This document shows positions 21,180-32,629 of a DNA stretch of 64,000 nt, piece by piece (position 1 is the stretch's first letter; each line of letters begins with the position of its first letter). Source of the DNA: Zanthoxylum bungeanum (lineage: Eukaryota; Streptophyta; Magnoliopsida; Sapindales; Rutaceae); the NCBI GenBank assembly GCA_019454045.1, contig SKCR01033457.1:62001-126000 (forward strand), read 5' to 3'. Below the pieces are notes generated by a model. It was not told the origin of the DNA. It saw only the letters and a list, made by a program, of their open reading frames with translations, and searched no databases. A program made the position numbers and the translations under genes.

Positions 21180-23370
21180 TCTTCTGCCTTTCGACAGGTC
21201 CTGGCTGCGTCGTCTGGATTTACAAGGTGGCCAATCTCGTCGCAGGCACCACCGGTGGGGTTTCGGTCGCCTCCTCCATGATATTAACCATCTCGGCCTC
21301 CCCACCAATCGGTCTTTTAGTCGCCTCCTTGGAACTTACTTCCTGGCTCCCATCAACTTCGATTTCCTCTACCGACAAGGAGAGACCGGCCTCCAACCTT
21401 TTCCCCAGCGTGATCCATTTCTTGGGGTTCCACGAACTGTGCTTCCCTGACAATTACTCCTTCATCAGCTGGCTCCTGTCTTTTATTATGGCTTCCATCG
21501 CCACTCCCTCCAGTCGATCCAGCAGTTCAATCTTTTAATTTTCCAACTCCGTTATGCTTCCTTTCGCCACTCCCAACTCGGAGGTTTTCACTTCCAACTT
21601 AGTTTTTGAGGCCGTGGCTTCGCTCTTGGCTTCAAGCATCCTTCTCCTGGATTCCTCGGAAGCGGTCTTGGCTTCAACCAAATCTTTTCTGAGGGCCCGT
21701 TCGACTTCTCTAGATTTCTGGCTTTCCTCAGACTCGCTTCGACGTATCTCTGTTGAAAGATAGCGTATTCCAGAGTCTGACATATTCCAATAAGCTGAGT
21801 TAGAAAACTGTCCCATTATAAAGTATTTGAATACAAAAAGAATCCATACCTCGTAATTTCTTGCTACAGCCCTCTTCGCAGACTCTAACGGCCCCAAGGT
21901 AAGCATCCGGCTTTCGTTTTCTTCCAAAAGTAGCCCTTCGGTGAACTGTGATAGACTGGAGGGATCAGACATAACGGTCGTGTTTCTTGGGGTTCTGATT
22001 ACGACGTTCTCCAAGTCCTCATCAACATCAGGCAGTTGCTTCCTCTTCTTTGAAGATAGGCCGGATCCAGTCGACGCCTTGAAAGCTGTTTTGGTAGCCA
22101 CGATGGTCTGAGTCTCTTTTCCTGAAGGTTGAGACTCGGGGACAGGGCCAGCCTCCATCTCTCTTGATTTCTTCTTCTTCTTCCGCTTCAACATCTCCTC
22201 AACCGATGGGAGTTTGAATTGGCTCATCCTTTCAACTGCGCACAAAATTTCTTCCGGGGTTAGAATCCGTAGAATAATCTCCCTCCGTGAACCACCCGAT
22301 TCGCCCAGATAATGAGTATGACGGTCAGAATACTTTTGGTCAGGGGCAAGGGGATACCTTCGGGTCTAAAATGGACTTCCTTCCACAGTGGCGTCAGTCT
22401 CAACCTCTTCTCAGTCAACACCACCCCCAATTCCTCTCTGCCGAAGTAAGACTTAGGATATAATTAGCGTTCGCTATGACCCCTGGTGTCACGTCGAGGC
22501 TACGGTTGTAATTGGCACCTGCAAAACAACCGAGAACATTAGTGAAGCGTTAAGTCTTAATTCAAGGAAACAGTATGATCTACACTCACTCGTAATGTCC
22601 TAGTGTTCAGGAATCCTACCAGCCCCAGTCGACCCAAACACTCTCTCTCCCCTAACAAAAAAGTATATTTTCTGCCACCCCCCTCTATCATTAGTAGTCA
22701 GTCCAGAAATCAAGTGTTCTCTTTTCTGTCGAAGGAACAAGTGGTATCTACCCTTCTCGACCACATGCTCCTTCATATAATAAGTGTAGAGCAAATCCCT
22801 CACTCCAAACCTAATCCCTAACTCGTAAGCTAAGACTTCAACCGACATGCAGACCCTCCATGTGTTTGGCATAAGTTGTGAATGGGCTATTCTATAATGA
22901 TCTAGCACTTCCCACACAAGTCTAAGAATCGAGAATCTAAACCCATCAAAGAAAGGACGCTCATAGAATCCGATCCAACCGGGAATTCTGAAGTCGATTT
23001 GTTCATGCGACAAAGGCAACCTAACCCGAACCGACTCAGGAAACCTGTACTTTATTTTGATTTCCCTCATAAATTGCTCGGTCACTCGACTCTGGGGATT
23101 TTTTGTCAGAAGATTTATTGGTTCGCTTGTACTAGGTGCACCCGACTTGGAGGGAATAATACGTAGAGGCGGCACATCTTTGGGAATACCACGTGGAATG
23201 TCAACCGACGCGACAGTCGGTTCTTCTCCCCACTCTCTTGAAGTTTCTTCTCCAAATCTATCAGAAGGGGGAACCATTTGCAAAGGCGAGCCTTCATATA
23301 TTTCCATGGATGAATCCTCTGTACTTGAGAAAGCTTCAGACGATATTTTTCGTGTTTCAGTCTACAAACA
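21180..23370 (-). pseudogene. Antisense ORF of element D (plant gypsy-associated protein)
   Basis: This runs opposite to gag-pol, starting near 23307. Residues 1-235 (23307-22600) contain STSEPINLLTKNPQSRV, IPGWIGFYERPFFDGFR, LVWEVLDHYRIAHSQLMP, TWRVCMSVEVLAYELGI and GWQKIYFFVRGERVFG, matching the C copy and resembling PF04195-type proteins. A second open part (22245-21535) starts with a Lys-rich nuclear-signal-like stretch (KRKKKKKSREME) and ends in a long Glu/Lys coiled coil. A third (21453-21220) closes it. The ~110-nt stretch 21850-21741 looks like an in-frame intron (GAG|GTATGG ... CAACAG|AG). Function is unknown. Confidence 0.75.
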
Positions 23371-24060
23371 ACGAATCAACCTAAAACCAGCATGGCAGAA
23401 GATCAAACCTAGGCTACGCACAAACACAAATCTAAATTCCTGCTAAGGCTAATGCGGATTGAAATCTTAGATCCAATGAAGAACAGCTTGAATATCCCTC
23501 AAGAACAGTTTGAAGATTCAAAAAACTAGAAGAAGAGAGAGAAGAAAACCTTAAATCACGAGGAGAGCCTTACAAACTTGCGACCCGTGAGAGAAATGAT
23601 TTGAATGAAGCTAATGAGGCTGCTCACGCCATTTTATATTCTAGCACACAGTGACCCCTCGATTTCCCGCCAAAAGATCCTCAAAGATATCACCACATTA
23701 ATGGCGGGTGGAGAAATCGAGGAGAACAGGGAATTAACCTCAATAAAAGCCTAGTCGATTGGGCTTAGTGGGCCCATTTAAAACACTTTACAGTTAAGAA
23801 CCAGACTGGAGATAAACGAGTTGTCCATTTAATTCCAATCGAGTACGTATCATTGACCTTCCTCTGGTCCAGTCGATATGTAGTCTCGAATCGGTTCCCA
23901 TCCTACACCAAGCAAATGGATGACTTACAGGCCCCACTAAGGCTGGATAACGAGACTGCATCCCAATCAACTCGAAAAGAAGCCGAATCTACTTCATTGA
24001 CCTTCCACTGGTCTGGATGACACATAGCCTCATTTTGGTCCCTCTTTGATACCAAACGGG
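23371..24060. other. Non-coding part of D upstream of the antisense ORF
   Basis: No reliable coding sequence. It should hold the promoter and leader of the antisense ORF. A TTATATTC word lies on the plus strand near 23632. A first decayed copy of the tandem unit (CCAGTCGA) appears near 23871. Confidence 0.5.
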
Positions 24061-24600
24061 TGAAAAAACTCCCTAGTCTCATCAAGACCAGTCGACTGGG
24101 GATACCCCCCACGGACTCGCATTGAGTCAAGTCAACGACATGGACTACGCATGTCGTATGACTTAGAACTCCTGGTCTCATCAAGGCTAGTCGACTGGGG
24201 ATACCCCACACGGACTCGCATCGAGTCAAGTCAACGACTTGGACTACGCATGTCGTATGACTTAGAACTCTCAGGCCTCATCAAGACCAGTCGACTGGGG
24301 ATACCCCCCACGGACTCGTATCGAGTCAAGTCAACGACAGGTCTCATCAAGACCAGTCGACTGGGGATACCCCCCACGGACTCATATCGAGTCAAGTCAA
24401 CAACATGGATCGCGCATGTCGTATGCCTTAAAACTTAAACTCTCTGGTCTCATCAAGTCCAGTCGACTGGGAACATTCCCCATGAGCTCACATCGATTCA
24501 AATCGATGACATGGGTTACACATATCGTGTGACTTACAACATCTAGGTTTCGTCAAGATCAGTTGATCGGACACATCCCTCATGGACTCATATCAGGTCA
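24061..24600. repeat. ~100-bp tandem repeats in 3' region of D
   Basis: The GTCGACTGGGGATACCCC-type word occurs at 24091, 24190, 24290, 24356 and 24462, with a decayed copy at 24562. Spacings are 99, 100, 66, 106 and 100 bp, so the fourth unit has lost ~34 bp. Each unit centres on a palindrome CCAGTCGACTGG and carries CATCGAGTCAAGTCAACGAC. Array 2 of C has related words but a 113-bp period. Confidence 0.88.
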
Positions 24601-24723
24601 AGTTGCGAATACGGGACAACTGTCGAATGACCTATAATCAGACCTTCATCTGGCTCAAATGACTGGGTATTTCCCAGACGACGCTTTCATCGAGTACTCT
24701 CCAAGCCAATGACCCCTTGACTT

Positions 24724-24741
24724 AGAAAGTAGAGGACAAAC
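24724..24741 (+). promoter_or_regulatory. Polypurine tract of D
   Basis: AGAAAGTAGAGGACAAAC abuts the 3' LTR and corresponds to the tract of C. Confidence 0.7.
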
Positions 24742-25379
24742 TGTATGGGCCAAATTTGGTCCAAGGGTAATTTCGCCCTTTCACTTAAGGCACATTGCCA
24801 AATGCGCCCCTGAGGTCCCATAACCGAACCTAGAGTCACTATGCAGGCCCAAGCCCAATGAATGGCGACATTGGTGGCCAAAAGGAACGGCCAAATCACT
24901 TAATGACCAGCCTCATAAACGAGGGCCAGCCGTTCCAACCTACCAACGGATGATTGCTCTAAATACCCCTCATGAAAGCACAATCGTAACTGCCTCCCAA
25001 ACGGATAGGAAATCGAGGAGCAATAACGCCCAGGATTCCTTGAAAATAAATATATAAACAAAGAAGAGAGGAAAGGAAAGGGGCTCTCTGATTTTTCCCC
25101 CTTAGTTCAAGACTACTCTCTCTACAAGCGCTCTCTCTCAAAACTCTCTCTCTGCCGCCTCACGGCAGCTATCGGAGTTCAAGGTACCATCTAACCTTGA
25201 CCTCCTCTCTATTTCACCCATCGTTTGTTTACTGACTTGGGCGTCGGAGTGCCTACGGCATCCACCACACTGGTGGGTAGTATCTCCACGCTCACCCTAC
25301 CTTCTTTGTTTGCAGGATCACCAGTGCCCCCTCCTTACGAAATCTCAATTGTAGGCCTCGGTGAAAATCAGCGTCTACA
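24742..25379 (+). repeat. 3' LTR of D
   Basis: 638 bp, TGTATGGGCC to GCGTCTACA, followed directly by the GTGTC duplication (25380-25384). Differences from the 5' LTR are mostly transitions, with small CT-repeat indels near 25130-25155. Confidence 0.95.
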
Positions 25380-25445
25380 GTGTCAAACTGAAATAGTACA
25401 AAAATAAATAATCTTCCAAGAAAACTCATCATATGAATATAAAGT

Positions 25446-25842
25446 TACAATATTTTAATCAAATTAAATGGCTCACTTTAGTTATATGATTTTAATATAT
25501 AAATAATTATAAGTAATGATGATTGTATGATACAAAAATTGGGTCATGCTAACAAATGCCCTAAGGGCACTCATTAAGAGTCCATATTTGGAATGTTTTC
25601 ACCTCATTTTTTTGGGAAATGTAGGAAATTATCAAAACATAAATTACGTTTTCCTTTTTCACATCAAAACTTACTAAAAATGGATTATTAAGGAGTGCCC
25701 TTAGGGCACTTGTTAGCATTTTCCGTAAAAATTTTATAATATTAATGGAAGAGAGATGAGGTAAATAAATTTATAATATTTTAATCAAATTAAACGGGCT
25801 CACTTTAATATATTATTTTAATATATAAATAATTATGAGTAA
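25446..25842. repeat. ~70-bp direct duplication around a MITE
   Basis: 25446-25516 and 25772-25842 share TATTTTAATCAAATTAAA, CTCACTTTA and TTTTAATATATAAATAATTA in order with few differences. The MITE lies between them. Either a local duplication preceded the MITE insertion or both are part of a larger repeat. Confidence 0.7.
25541..25724. mobile_element. Mutator-like MITE (184 bp)
   Basis: The left end GGGTCATGCTAACAAATGCC and the complement of the right end GGAAAATGCTAACAAGTGCC match over about 36 bp, including CCCTAAGGGCACTC. The flanks ACAAAAATT (25532-25540) and GTAAAAATT (25725-25733) agree in seven of nine bases, as expected for an aged 9-bp Mutator-type duplication. No coding capacity. 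CCCTAAGGG inside each arm is itself nearly palindromic. Confidence 0.8.
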
Positions 25843-26578
25843 CTCCAACCACCAATATAATAAAGTGAAGAAAAATAAAATATTATATAGTAATATTTGA
25901 AGAATGAGAAATAAATTTTAATTTGAAAAATCTCAATTGGTATTTCTTTTTTAATTAATTTTGATTATATGACTATTTTATTTAACAAACAAATAATATT
26001 GAAGTCTTTTAGAGTTTCTCTTACCTCTCCAAAGATGCGAACTCATGTGACAAGTTAAATAAAGTTAATTGAAAATTATTCTACCACACTCAACATATTT
26101 TCTAAGATAAAAAAATCACATTTATTTCATCTCATGTGTCGTTGTCGACCATTAGAGTAATTCTTTGGTACCATCATTGTATAAGTTACAGTGTACCACT
26201 AATAAATAATTTTACAATAAAAATGAGTTGTGTTAAACAAGACTACTATTTATTTAGTTATTTTTCAATTATTAGCAAGCGTGCATAGGCAGCACAAGAG
26301 TGGGCTATCCATACCCAAGCCCTATGTTGATCCCATAATTTATGGTATGTTCATTTAAAATAATAATAAAATCTTTAATCCACCAATATTATATGACAGA
26401 TAAATTTTATCTACTCCTGAAATAAAATCTCATATTCTCTATTTCACGCATGACAAAGTATTATTGAGTTGTTGCATGGTTGAGTAAGGTCATGTCATTT
26501 TTGGTTAAAATTAAATCTTAATCTGAAATTTGAAAAATAAGAGCATACCCGCCGCGAGTCGAGTGGACGGGTCAAAGA

Positions 26579-26583
26579 TAATG
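26579..26583. repeat. Target duplication of K, left (TAATG)
   Basis: TAATG precedes K and is repeated at 31311-31315. Confidence 0.93.
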
Positions 26584-26986
26584 TGTAACATCCCAAATTT
26601 TTGGGATAATTCTGGAAAAGTTCCCGGACCAAAATTTACGGTCCCGGAACAGAGCGACATTAGCGGATAAGTGTTTAAGTGATGGAATATGGGTTGGATT
26701 AATATTTTATGAATATTCGTCGCGTTGGAAAATGCGTGGGATCAAAAGTCAGTTACGCGATTTTTGTAAAACTCGTAAAGTTTATAGTTTTGCTCATAGA
26801 AATAGCAAACGAACTCCGATTGAGTTCATTCTTAAACCATCAGACTCATTTTTCCGAGACAAACAACTTTTGTGTTGAACACATTTCGAGAATCGCATCA
26901 TAATGGCTTCAAAAAGGCTGATTTCCGAAATTACCCTTATTAGTGGGGGCATTTTAGTAAATTCTGAAATTAGATATTTTTATTTT

Positions 26987-27033
26987 TATTATTATTATTA
27001 TTATTATTGTTGTTGTTGTTGTTGTTGTTGTTG

Positions 27034-27064
<31 letters not shown>

Positions 27065-27094
27065 GAAAGGAAATACAAAAAAAAAAAAAAAAAA
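26987..27094. repeat. Compound (ATT)n-(TTG)n-poly(A) microsatellite
   Basis: ATT repeats to about 27007 run into TTG repeats to about 27064, followed 12 bp later by a poly(A) run (27077-27094). Confidence 0.95.
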
Positions 27095-28080
27095 GAAATG
27101 GAGAGGGTGTGAAACACAGGGGAGAGAGAGAAAGGGGGAAGCCTCTCACCGGTGGCCCTCCGGCCTGCCTCACGTCGGCGGACCACCACCGGCAGGTTCT
27201 TCGGATGAAGGGGAGCAAGCCGACAGCCGGTGTCGTCGCTAAGAGCGCTGGCAACGGCGACGGAGAGATGGAGAAGGTCGCGCAAGTGGGTATCATGATC
27301 CCGATTTTTCGCTTCATTTCACGGCCCGAGCCACCTACCAAATTGAAGCCCTCGACGAGTACTACGAGCATACGGAGTCGGTTTTGCCGAACAGCGGCCG
27401 GTTACACGCAAAATGAGGAGGGAAATCTTGTGTGTACTGTAGCACCCAGATGAATAGTAGCTCCGATCGGAATTTCGTTGACACCAGCGCGTTCGTATGG
27501 CCGTTGTGAGTCCGAATATGCCCTCAGAATTTCGGTACGACTCTCCGTTAAAAATTCGTTATTTTAAAGTTTATCTTTATATATTCGGATGTTTCCAGTA
27601 GTTCCATAGTGTAGCGAATTGACATGAATGAATTAGATGTGATATAATATGTTAAAACGATGAATGTGGTAGAATTCAAACAGAAATAGAATAGATTAGA
27701 TTGATCCTTTAGAATTAGCGAGTTTCCGATAAAACATAGTTTCTCGCGCGATTGAGTGTAGATGATTGTAACCATAGTTATGATATAAATATGATATTGC
27801 GAGGGTAATTAAGTAATTTTGGATAAGTTCGGAGGGTTCGAGACCCTTCCATAGTGTTTGCGGAAACTTTTCCGTAAGATTTTCCATAAACGCGTAAAAC
27901 GAGAATCTAAGCTATCTAGCTAGTTGGAATAGTATAGAAAGATATGTATTAGAATAAAGGAGTTTAAACGGTAGTATCGGATTTGATTTGATCGTTCCGA
28001 GAAGGTCCGAAGTTTATTATAGAAATGTCTAAGTTCCGTAAATAGCGGTTCTGATCGCGTTTTATGATTTGTTTTGACAG

Positions 28081-28114
28081 ATATGAACTGGACTAGGAGT
28101 GTTTGCGAATCCAG
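28081..28114 (+). other. Possible 34-nt mini-exon in LTR K
   Basis: TTGTTTTGACAG ends at 28080, a good 3' splice site. CCAG|GTAAGTATT at 28111-28122 is a near-consensus 5' splice site. A further 3' site TTTGAGTTTTGTAG ends at 30866. This would splice a short exon into a leader that begins in the GC-rich block. Only sequence signals support it. Confidence 0.35.
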
Positions 28115-28418
28115 GTAAGTATTCTATGTGGTGATCATCTTGAGTTTGTTTGAATTGATTTCTAGGGTTTAGGTAAAATCTGGAGTTGAACTTAATAATG
28201 GAATAGAAGCCGCTAGGATGCTTTAGTAATGACATAGAGCAAGAAATTAAAAACTAGTGGCAAAACTATGCATATGTGTAATTTGGTTAGAAAGCCTAGA
28301 ATTTGATAATTCTTTGTATTGAAGTGTATACCTATTATACATGAGATTATATATATGTTTATACATGTTAGTGGTGGATTGATTAATGATATGGATGAAA
28401 AGTTGATAATTTGGAGAG

Positions 28419-28443
28419 ATATATATATATATTATATATATAT

Positions 28444-28478
<35 letters not shown>

Positions 28479-28479
28479 T
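28419..28479. repeat. (AT)n tract
   Basis: About 60 bp of alternating AT with a few TT interruptions inside solo LTR K. Confidence 0.95.
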
Positions 28480-31315
28480 ACTATGAATAGTAACTTTAAC
28501 TGGAATGAGGGGTGTAGACACTACACCCTAGGGAAATGGGATTAGCGATAAATGGTAATGTTTGCAAGTATGATTGAATGCTAAAATGACGAATATGACA
28601 TGTGTGTAGCAAATATGTGATTTTGACATGATTATGTATATTCGATATTTTGAGGGAATTGGTTTAACTAGTATGTATGTTAATATATAGATACATATTA
28701 TATTGCATGAATTATGAATGTAGACTGAAATGAATTGATGTTGTTGAGTACTGGTTATGAATAAGAAAATATGTGAAATATTTATAAATGTGTATGTTGA
28801 GATGTATGTGAGAGCATGAGATTGCGAGTATTTATGAATGCCCAATATGAATGAATGATGAAAAGTGTAAATGTACATTTATGTAGTGTTATGAATAGGA
28901 AGTAAGAATAGGTGAAAGTAAAACAGAATGTGTATTTGAAAATATGTAAAGAAAGTATGTGAATGTGTATGTTTGAGCATGACCTTGTATGCATGAATGA
29001 ATAAGATGTGAAAGCTTATGATTATGAGAAATATGTATGTTTGAGCATGAATTAGCAAATGTAAATTGAGAATGTAGTACATGGACATGATTATGCTTAA
29101 GCATGCATACACGAGTATAGGCATGAATAGAATGAGGACAAAATGAGGGTATGAAAAGTTGCATCAGAGCATGCATAGAAAGCATACGCGTGTATGTGAG
29201 CATTATTATGTGAATGCATATATGTATAGGATTGCATAAACATAAAAAGAATATTTTCAAAAGTAAAAATGGATTTCCAGAGTTTTCAAAAGTTCTCAAT
29301 GGTTTTCAGAAACTTTATAAATGATTTTTAGTTTTGATATTTATTGGGATTCAGTTGTATATCGTTGGAATTGACGGATTTCTTATGGATTCGGGATTTG
29401 GGATTTGACCCATCCCAGCTGTACACTAATTGGAATTGACGGATTTAGACACATGTGCATATGTGGAGGACTGGGGGGACGCTCCTAAATCCTCAGCGCT
29501 CATATGGTATATGTCTGGACGGAGATGTGCCTACGGGCGGAGATGCGCCTACGGGCGGAGATTCGATTTTCAGAAAAAAGGATTTCAGATTTCAGTTTTC
29601 AGTTTTCAGAAAAGAGTTTTAGAAATGAACTTAGAAAGACGATTTTAGAGAAAAGTACAAGAAAAAGAAAGATTTTCAGAATAAGTTTTCAGAAAGCTGA
29701 TTTTTAGTAAAAGAGTTTTCTAGAACAAAAAAAATGAAGGAAATTTCAAATATAAGTTTTCCGAAAATGATTTCTTTTAAAAGAATATTTTCTAAACGGA
29801 ATGTATTATAAAGAATTGTGAGTTTTCCAAAAAGAAAGAAGCTTTCTAAGAAATGTGAAGTTATGAGATATCAATATGAATTAAAGCTTTTTAATGTTTA
29901 GGCGATTCATACATATGATGTTTGAGCACGATGATATTGTTACTTTTGTGTGTATATAAATATAATTGACGATTGTATGTTGCATGGTAGAGGTGCTGGG
30001 TAGGATCCGTTAGGATGGAATCCACCCCATACCTATTCTAAAATAGGTAATGGGTTGGGTACGAACCAGCACTAGTGCATACACATGATGATGGGATGCA
30101 TATTTGCTGTATATATAATTAATATGAATTGTATATGATGAATCGATGATGTGTTAAGTAGAATGGTAAGAAAGATAAGAAGATAAGAAGATGGTATGTA
30201 TATATATGTGAATACTGTTGTATGATATGCCGTGAATGTTATATATATGACATCATGAAAGTGTTAAATATGCTAGAGAGAGGTAAAAGTTATAAGTAAG
30301 GATAAATGCGAATGATTGTTAGTTATTGAATTATTGAAGTTAAAGAGGAACTACATGTTGTAACTTATATGTTAAAAACAAAAGAAATGATTAAAAGAAT
30401 AAAAAGGAGTACTGTTTGATGTGTATTGTGAACTAAAACGATTGTATACGAAGTGAAAGGTAATATATTTTAGTGACTTCAAATAATTGATATATGATTT
30501 ATGTGTTGACGATATGAGTATATATGTGATAGTACGGATGATTCGATTATATGTTAAGATTGATATATGTATGTATGCAATGATTGCAAATGAATAAGCT
30601 AGGAAGCACATCACTAGAAAACAGAAAAAGATGAGTGTATGAATGCTCACGTAAAAGGAATTTAAGAAATTGAATGTTTGCCAATTGGCTAGGAAATAGA
30701 CAGTATGAACAGTTGGTAATTTAGAGAATATGTGAATCACTTAGAAATCACAGGAATAATATGTAAACGGGAATTCAAACCTTACTTGAGTATGATACTC
30801 AAGGTAGGAGCATAGTTACTTACTGAGTCTTATGACTCACTATACTATATTGTTTGAGTTTTGTAGGTTGGCGACCTAAATAGTCGACCGTGGACTTCAG
30901 AGTTGCGTAGCAGTCGGGTAGCAGCATTGCAGTCAACCAGTCACCAGGTCTTGGGGGAAATAAAGAGTCTAGTAGTTTATGTTTTAGGTTGTATAAGTTA
31001 CCACGTACTGAGCACAAGTTTATTTTAAAAAAGTTTTTGTATATACGTACTTTCGGGCACGGAGCCCTGGTTGTATTATGTCTTTATGTCTGCATCGCAT
31101 ATTTGTTGGGCCCTTAGATTGCATTGATGTTGTGATTCCGGCCTGAGGCTGAGATTTTATGTTTATGTTGTATATGGATGCTGGCTTTAGGTCAGGTTAC
31201 ATGATGTTACGAATACATCATGCCAAAAATTTTTCTAGAATCAGAGGCTTATGGAGATGGGTTTAACCTGTCTCCTGCCGGTAATATTGCTGCTAAAACG
31301 GGATGTTACATAATG

Positions 31316-31575
31316 AGATTTGACATGTGTGATACAAATTAAATAATTATGTCATTTTAAAAATAGAAATTAATATTGAGAGTAACTATTAAATTGTTAA
31401 ATTTATAAGAGTGAATACATAATTAATCTATTCTTTAATGCAAGATGAGTTGTTGAACGAAATGTGTTATTTATCATTTTTTAACATGTATTATCCAATT
31501 AAATTATCAACTATCAAACATGCAATCCATAAAATAATCATAAACATAAAGACTTAGAAAAAACTTGGAAAATAT
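31316..31575. other. AT-rich flank between K and E
   Basis: No gene or recognisable repeat. It ends at the inferred left edge of the E LTR. Confidence 0.5.
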
Positions 31576-32629
31576 TGTTGAAGATAAAAAAAATAAAAAA
31601 TAAAAAAGTTAAACCAAGTCAAGAAATCTTTGTCCTCAAGAACTTATTAGCTCCGCCTTGGTATATAATAGATCACTTGTGGCTAACGTTCTTCCAGAAT
31701 ACGTGGTTGCTTCTTGTAAAAGGCTTCAAGAACTTGAAATATGAATAAATGGTGGAAACTCTCCTTTATATATGAAGCCCATATACTCTCTAATAAGTGT
31801 TCTAAAACGCACCGACTAGGCAGCGCGTATAGGTTTGGTGGCTGTGGCTGCCGCGCCTGACCCTAAATCATTGGGACAAGCGCTCGCTAGAATGGGTAGC
31901 GTTTTATGCCCATTCCGGTAAATTTTCACCTGTAAATTCGTTGGCCAACGGCCGTTGATGGGCGCAGAATTTGAAATTAATTACTTTTCCAGTTGATTTC
32001 ACACCACAATCCCAACCCTAACCTCAATTTTACAAAATTAAACTCATCAATTTGAAAAAAAAAAAAAAATATATCTCAATTTAGAGTATAAACTCTAATT
32101 TCAAAAAACTCTAATTTTTCCCATTTTTGTTAGTTTCTCATCAAATTGACAATTTATAAAATATTACCCATTACTCAAATAACATTTATCTATTATTAAT
32201 TCTCCAAATCATACCAAATTTTAAACCTAATTATAGAAATTCTCAATTTTCGATAATCGCTTAGGCCCCGACTAAGGGCTGGGTCACTGTCCAATTAACG
32301 CCTAGCGCGTTTTAGAACATTGTCTCTAATATGCCTATGACTTGTGAAAATGATAATTCAATGTTAGAATGAATACCAAAGAATAACCCAATGAACTTAT
32401 TTATAGACATAAATGGTTGCGTTTGAAAAAATATTTTCATGTGAATGAATACATTCCTTTACAAGTTATAACCCTCCAATAAAATTTTTCAATCCTAAAA
32501 GTTATGTCCTTTCTCATTAAAGAACATACCTTTTTCCAAGGAACTCTTTCAACATAAAGGGTTTTTCCTTTTCTCATTAATGAACATATATTTCTAAGGA
32601 ACCATTTCATTCCATAAAAATATACAACA
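31576..32629 (-). repeat. Putative 3' LTR of E (contains a 527-bp insertion)
   Basis: Plus-strand ends TGTTGAAG (31576) and TATACAACA (32629) give TGTTG/CAACA termini. Without the TIR element and its duplication it would be about 520 bp. Minus-strand TATATAAAG (31772-31764) and TATAAATAAG (32405-32396) are candidate promoters. The ends are inferred, as the partner LTR is not visible. Confidence 0.45.
31796..32322. mobile_element. TIR DNA element inserted in E LTR
   Basis: 527 bp with inverted ends TGTTCTAAAACGC at both sides, two to three bases in from the edges. It is flanked by TCTCTAATA at 31787-31795 and 32323-32331, a perfect 9-bp duplication that fits a Mutator-like element, or an 8-bp hAT duplication with one chance base. 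GC-rich subterminal words such as GACTAGGCAGCGCG occur near the ends. There is no coding capacity, so it is non-autonomous. Confidence 0.82.

Larger units (their letters stand above)
14870..25379 (+). mobile_element. Complete Tat-lineage Ty3/gypsy retrotransposon D
   Basis: This is a 10.5-kb element with two 638-bp LTRs and a perfect 5-bp duplication. The order is LTR, primer site, gag, protease, RT, gypsy RNase H, second RNase H, integrase, antisense ORF, ~100-bp tandem repeats, polypurine tract, LTR. The second RNase H and the antisense ORF mark the Tat lineage. By eye the two LTRs differ at roughly 30 sites plus small indels. All reading frames carry stops or frameshifts, many explainable as C-to-T or G-to-A changes, so it cannot act autonomously. 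Confidence 0.93.
25385..26578. other. AT-rich spacer between D and K
   Basis: No gene seen. It holds a 184-bp MITE (25541-25724) flanked by two copies of a ~70-bp local sequence. The rest (25850-26578) is AT-rich with no feature I can support. Confidence 0.6.
26584..31310 (+). repeat. 4.7-kb solo LTR K
   Basis: It begins TGTAACATCCC and ends GGGATGTTACA, perfect 11-bp inverted termini, with TAATG on both sides. There is no primer site, pol or second LTR, so it is a solo LTR formed by LTR-LTR recombination. The TGTAACATCCC start is typical of Tekay/Del-type chromoviruses, some of which have very long LTRs. The interior has (ATT)n, (TTG)n and (AT)n arrays, a GC-rich block at 27110-27420, and splice-like signals. 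Small open frames inside are not recognisable proteins. Confidence 0.88.

Noticed and set aside
24000..24440. Frames in D repeats at 23903-24229 and 24151-24438
   Set aside because: They translate the ~100-bp tandem units and repeat with the same period; not proteins.
26970..27453. Frames of 93-133 codons around the (TTG)n tract
   Set aside because: Poly-Gln/Thr/Asn or Leu runs are microsatellite translations. The GC-rich part has no recognisable domain and lies inside LTR K.
28528..29299. His/Ile/Thr-rich frames on the minus strand in K
   Set aside because: They come from ATGTGTATG-like low-complexity DNA inside the LTR.
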